Source of the DNA: Streptomyces sp. SLBN-31
Lineage (GTDB): Bacteria > Actinomycetota > Actinomycetes > Streptomycetales > Streptomycetaceae
Direction of reading: 5' to 3'
Length of the DNA: 64,000 nucleotides
Assembly: GCF_006715395.1 (NCBI RefSeq)
Contig: NZ_VFNC01000002.1
Location: 930,001-994,000 of the forward strand
Part shown: positions 62,800 through 64,000 of the stretch, piece by piece
How the letters are laid out: each line of letters starts with the position of its first letter
How positions within the stretch are numbered: position 1 is the first letter of the stretch
The notes under the pieces: generated by a model
The model's input: only the letters and a program-made list of their open reading frames with translations
Told to the model about the DNA's origin: nothing
The model's database searches: none
Program-made: the position numbers and the translations under genes

Positions 62800-64000
62800 G
62801 TGACTGCTGTCAACGACGACTCGTTCACCAACTGGAAGACCCGCGAGGAGATCGCGGAGTCGATGATCCCCCTCATCGGGAAGCTGCACCGCGAGCGGGA
62901 CGTCACCGTCCTGCTGCACAGCCGCTCCCTGGTGAACAAGTCGGTGGTGAGCATCCTCAAGACCCACCGCTTCGCCCGGCAGATCGCCGGCGAGGAGCTG
63001 TCGGTCACCGAGACCATGCCGTTCCTGCGGGCGCTGACCGCGCTCGACCTCGGTCCCTCCCAGATCGACCTCGGCATGCTCGCCGCGACCTACCGCGGCG
63101 ACGACCGCGGTCTGACGGTGGAGGAGTTCACCGCCGAGGCCGTCGCGGGTGCCACGGGCGCCAACAAGATCGAACGCGGCGAGGGCCGGGACGTCGTCCT
63201 GTACGGCTTCGGCCGCATCGGCCGGCTCGTGGCCCGCCTGCTCATCGAGAAGTCGGGCTCGGGCAACGGACTGCGGCTGCGCGCGATCGTGGTGCGCGGC
63301 GGCGGCGAGCAGGACATCGTCAAGCGGGCCTCGCTGCTGCGCCGGGACTCCATCCACGGGCAGTTCCAGGGCACCATCACCGTGGACGAGGCGTCGAGCA
63401 CGATCTTCGCCAACGGCAACGCGATCAAGGTGATCTACGCCAACGACCCCTCCGAGGTCGACTACACCGCGTACGGCATCCGCAACGCGATCCTCATCGA
63501 CAACACCGGCAAGTGGCGCGACCGCGAGGGCCTGTCGCAGCACCTGCGTCCCGGCATCGACAAGGTCGTGCTGACCGCGCCGGGCAAGGGCGACGTCCCG
63601 AACATCGTGCACGGCGTCAACCACGACACGATCAAGCCGGACGAGCAGATCCTGTCCTGCGCGTCCTGCACCACCAACGCGATCGTGCCGCCACTGAAAG
63701 CCATGGACGACGAGTACGGCGTGCTGCGCGGCCACGTGGAGACGGTCCACTCGTTCACCAACGACCAGAACCTGCTGGACAACTACCACAAGGCCGACCG
63801 CCGCGGCCGCTCGGCGCCGCTGAACATGGTCATCACCGAGACCGGCGCCGCCTCCGCCGTCGCCAAGGCTCTGCCCGACCTCAAGGCCCGGATCACCGGC
63901 AGCTCGATCCGCGTCCCGGTCCCGGACGTCTCGATCGCGATCCTCAACCTGCAGCTCGCCCGGGAGACCGACCGCGAGGAGGTCCTCGACCACCTCCGCG
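62800..64000 (+). CDS. gap: Glyceraldehyde-3-phosphate dehydrogenase, long form (partial, 3' end missing)
   Basis: At least 400 residues, cut by the window edge. GTG 62800 begins VTAVNDDSFTNWKTREEI. An N-terminal extension of about 130 residues precedes the NAD fold (LYGFGRIGRLVARLLIEK). The catalytic Cys is in ILSCASCTTNAI near residue 290, and the substrate His region is VETVHSFTNDQNLLDNYHKA. This matches the roughly 480-residue GAPDH subgroup of actinobacteria, distinct from the 335-residue glycolytic form, and it may favour gluconeogenesis. Divergent from gnd. Confidence 0.95.
   Translation, partial: MTAVNDDSFTNWKTREEIAESMIPLIGKLHRERDVTVLLHSRSLVNKSVVSILKTHRFARQIAGEELSVTETMPFLRALTALDLGPSQIDLGMLAATYRGDDRGLTVEEFTAEAVAGATGANKIERGEGRDVVLYGFGRIGRLVARLLIEKSGSGNGLRLRAIVVRGGGEQDIVKRASLLRRDSIHGQFQGTITVDEASSTIFANGNAIKVIYANDPSEVDYTAYGIRNAILIDNTGKWRDREGLSQHLRPGIDKVVLTAPGKGDVPNIVHGVNHDTIKPDEQILSCASCTTNAIVPPLKAMDDEYGVLRGHVETVHSFTNDQNLLDNYHKADRRGRSAPLNMVITETGAASAVAKALPDLKARITGSSIRVPVPDVSIAILNLQLARETDREEVLDHLR

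Overview
The window is high-GC actinobacterial DNA with the marks of a Streptomyces chromosome: strong G/C bias at third codon positions, frequent GTG starts, GGAGG-type ribosome sites, Streptomyces-type families (Rv1733c-like, DUF2180, SseB, ECF42 sigma with DGPF proteins, a 480-residue-class GAPDH) and an interspersed intergenic repeat carrying GGGGAACTGCGCGACC. No rRNA, tRNA, CRISPR array, prophage or intact insertion sequence was seen. The mix of catabolic operons, lone regulators and many decayed genes suggests an accessory chromosome region rather than the conserved core.

Layout. 1-7 kb: the start of a secreted protein built on 90-bp tandem repeats (runs off the left edge), an Fn3 lipoprotein, a secreted membrane-anchored protein, a PadR regulator downstream of a 2,4-dienoyl-CoA reductase (fadH), and a divergent M20 peptidase; a perfect 20-bp palindrome lies between the last two. 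7-22 kb: secreted hypotheticals, a PAS-GAF-SpoIIE phosphatase, a PrmC/HemK-like methyltransferase preceded by a leader peptide and hairpin and divergent from a MarR gene, a GNAT, a sulfite-oxidase-like pair, an acetylxylan esterase, a serine hydrolase, a GntR regulator, a universal stress protein and a second methyltransferase. 22-27 kb: a decayed short-chain dehydrogenase, an ECF42 sigma operon with two matching promoters, and a shredded MFS exporter. 27-34 kb: a short, diverged Rho paralogue, a membrane protein, a D,D-carboxypeptidase, a frameshifted mannosyltransferase, an alpha/beta hydrolase and a glutaminase.

34-39 kb is an asparagine/aspartate module: FCD regulator, asparagine-type permease, asparaginase and aspartase, taking asparagine to aspartate to fumarate plus ammonia. 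39-44 kb: uppP, a crcB-DUF190-crcB fluoride-export operon, an SMP-30 protein, a YihY-like membrane protein and a small winged-helix regulator. 44-52.4 kb is a galactan-use locus: a secreted GH53 endo-galactanase and intracellular GH42 beta-galactosidase, divergent from a binding protein, two ABC permeases and a LacI regulator. The sugar-transport genes overlap by 4 bp, and LacI-type operators sit in the divergent gap. 52-64 kb: MarR and TetR/SDR units, a large membrane protein, an NCS1 transporter / cysteine hydrolase / peptidase E operon with 4-bp overlaps, and gnd divergent from a long-form gap that runs off the right edge.

The most interesting points are: the leader peptide and attenuator-like hairpin in front of the PrmC-like gene, with a MarR operator in the shared promoter region; a second ECF42-type promoter inside the 3' end of the sigma gene that points at an unrecognised 42-residue ORF; and the short Rho, which has serine where E. 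coli Gly337 lies (G337S is a known bicyclomycin-resistance change) and lacks the aromatic residues of the primary RNA site. At least eight relic or frameshifted genes are spread over the window; some of the single-base shifts could be assembly errors.
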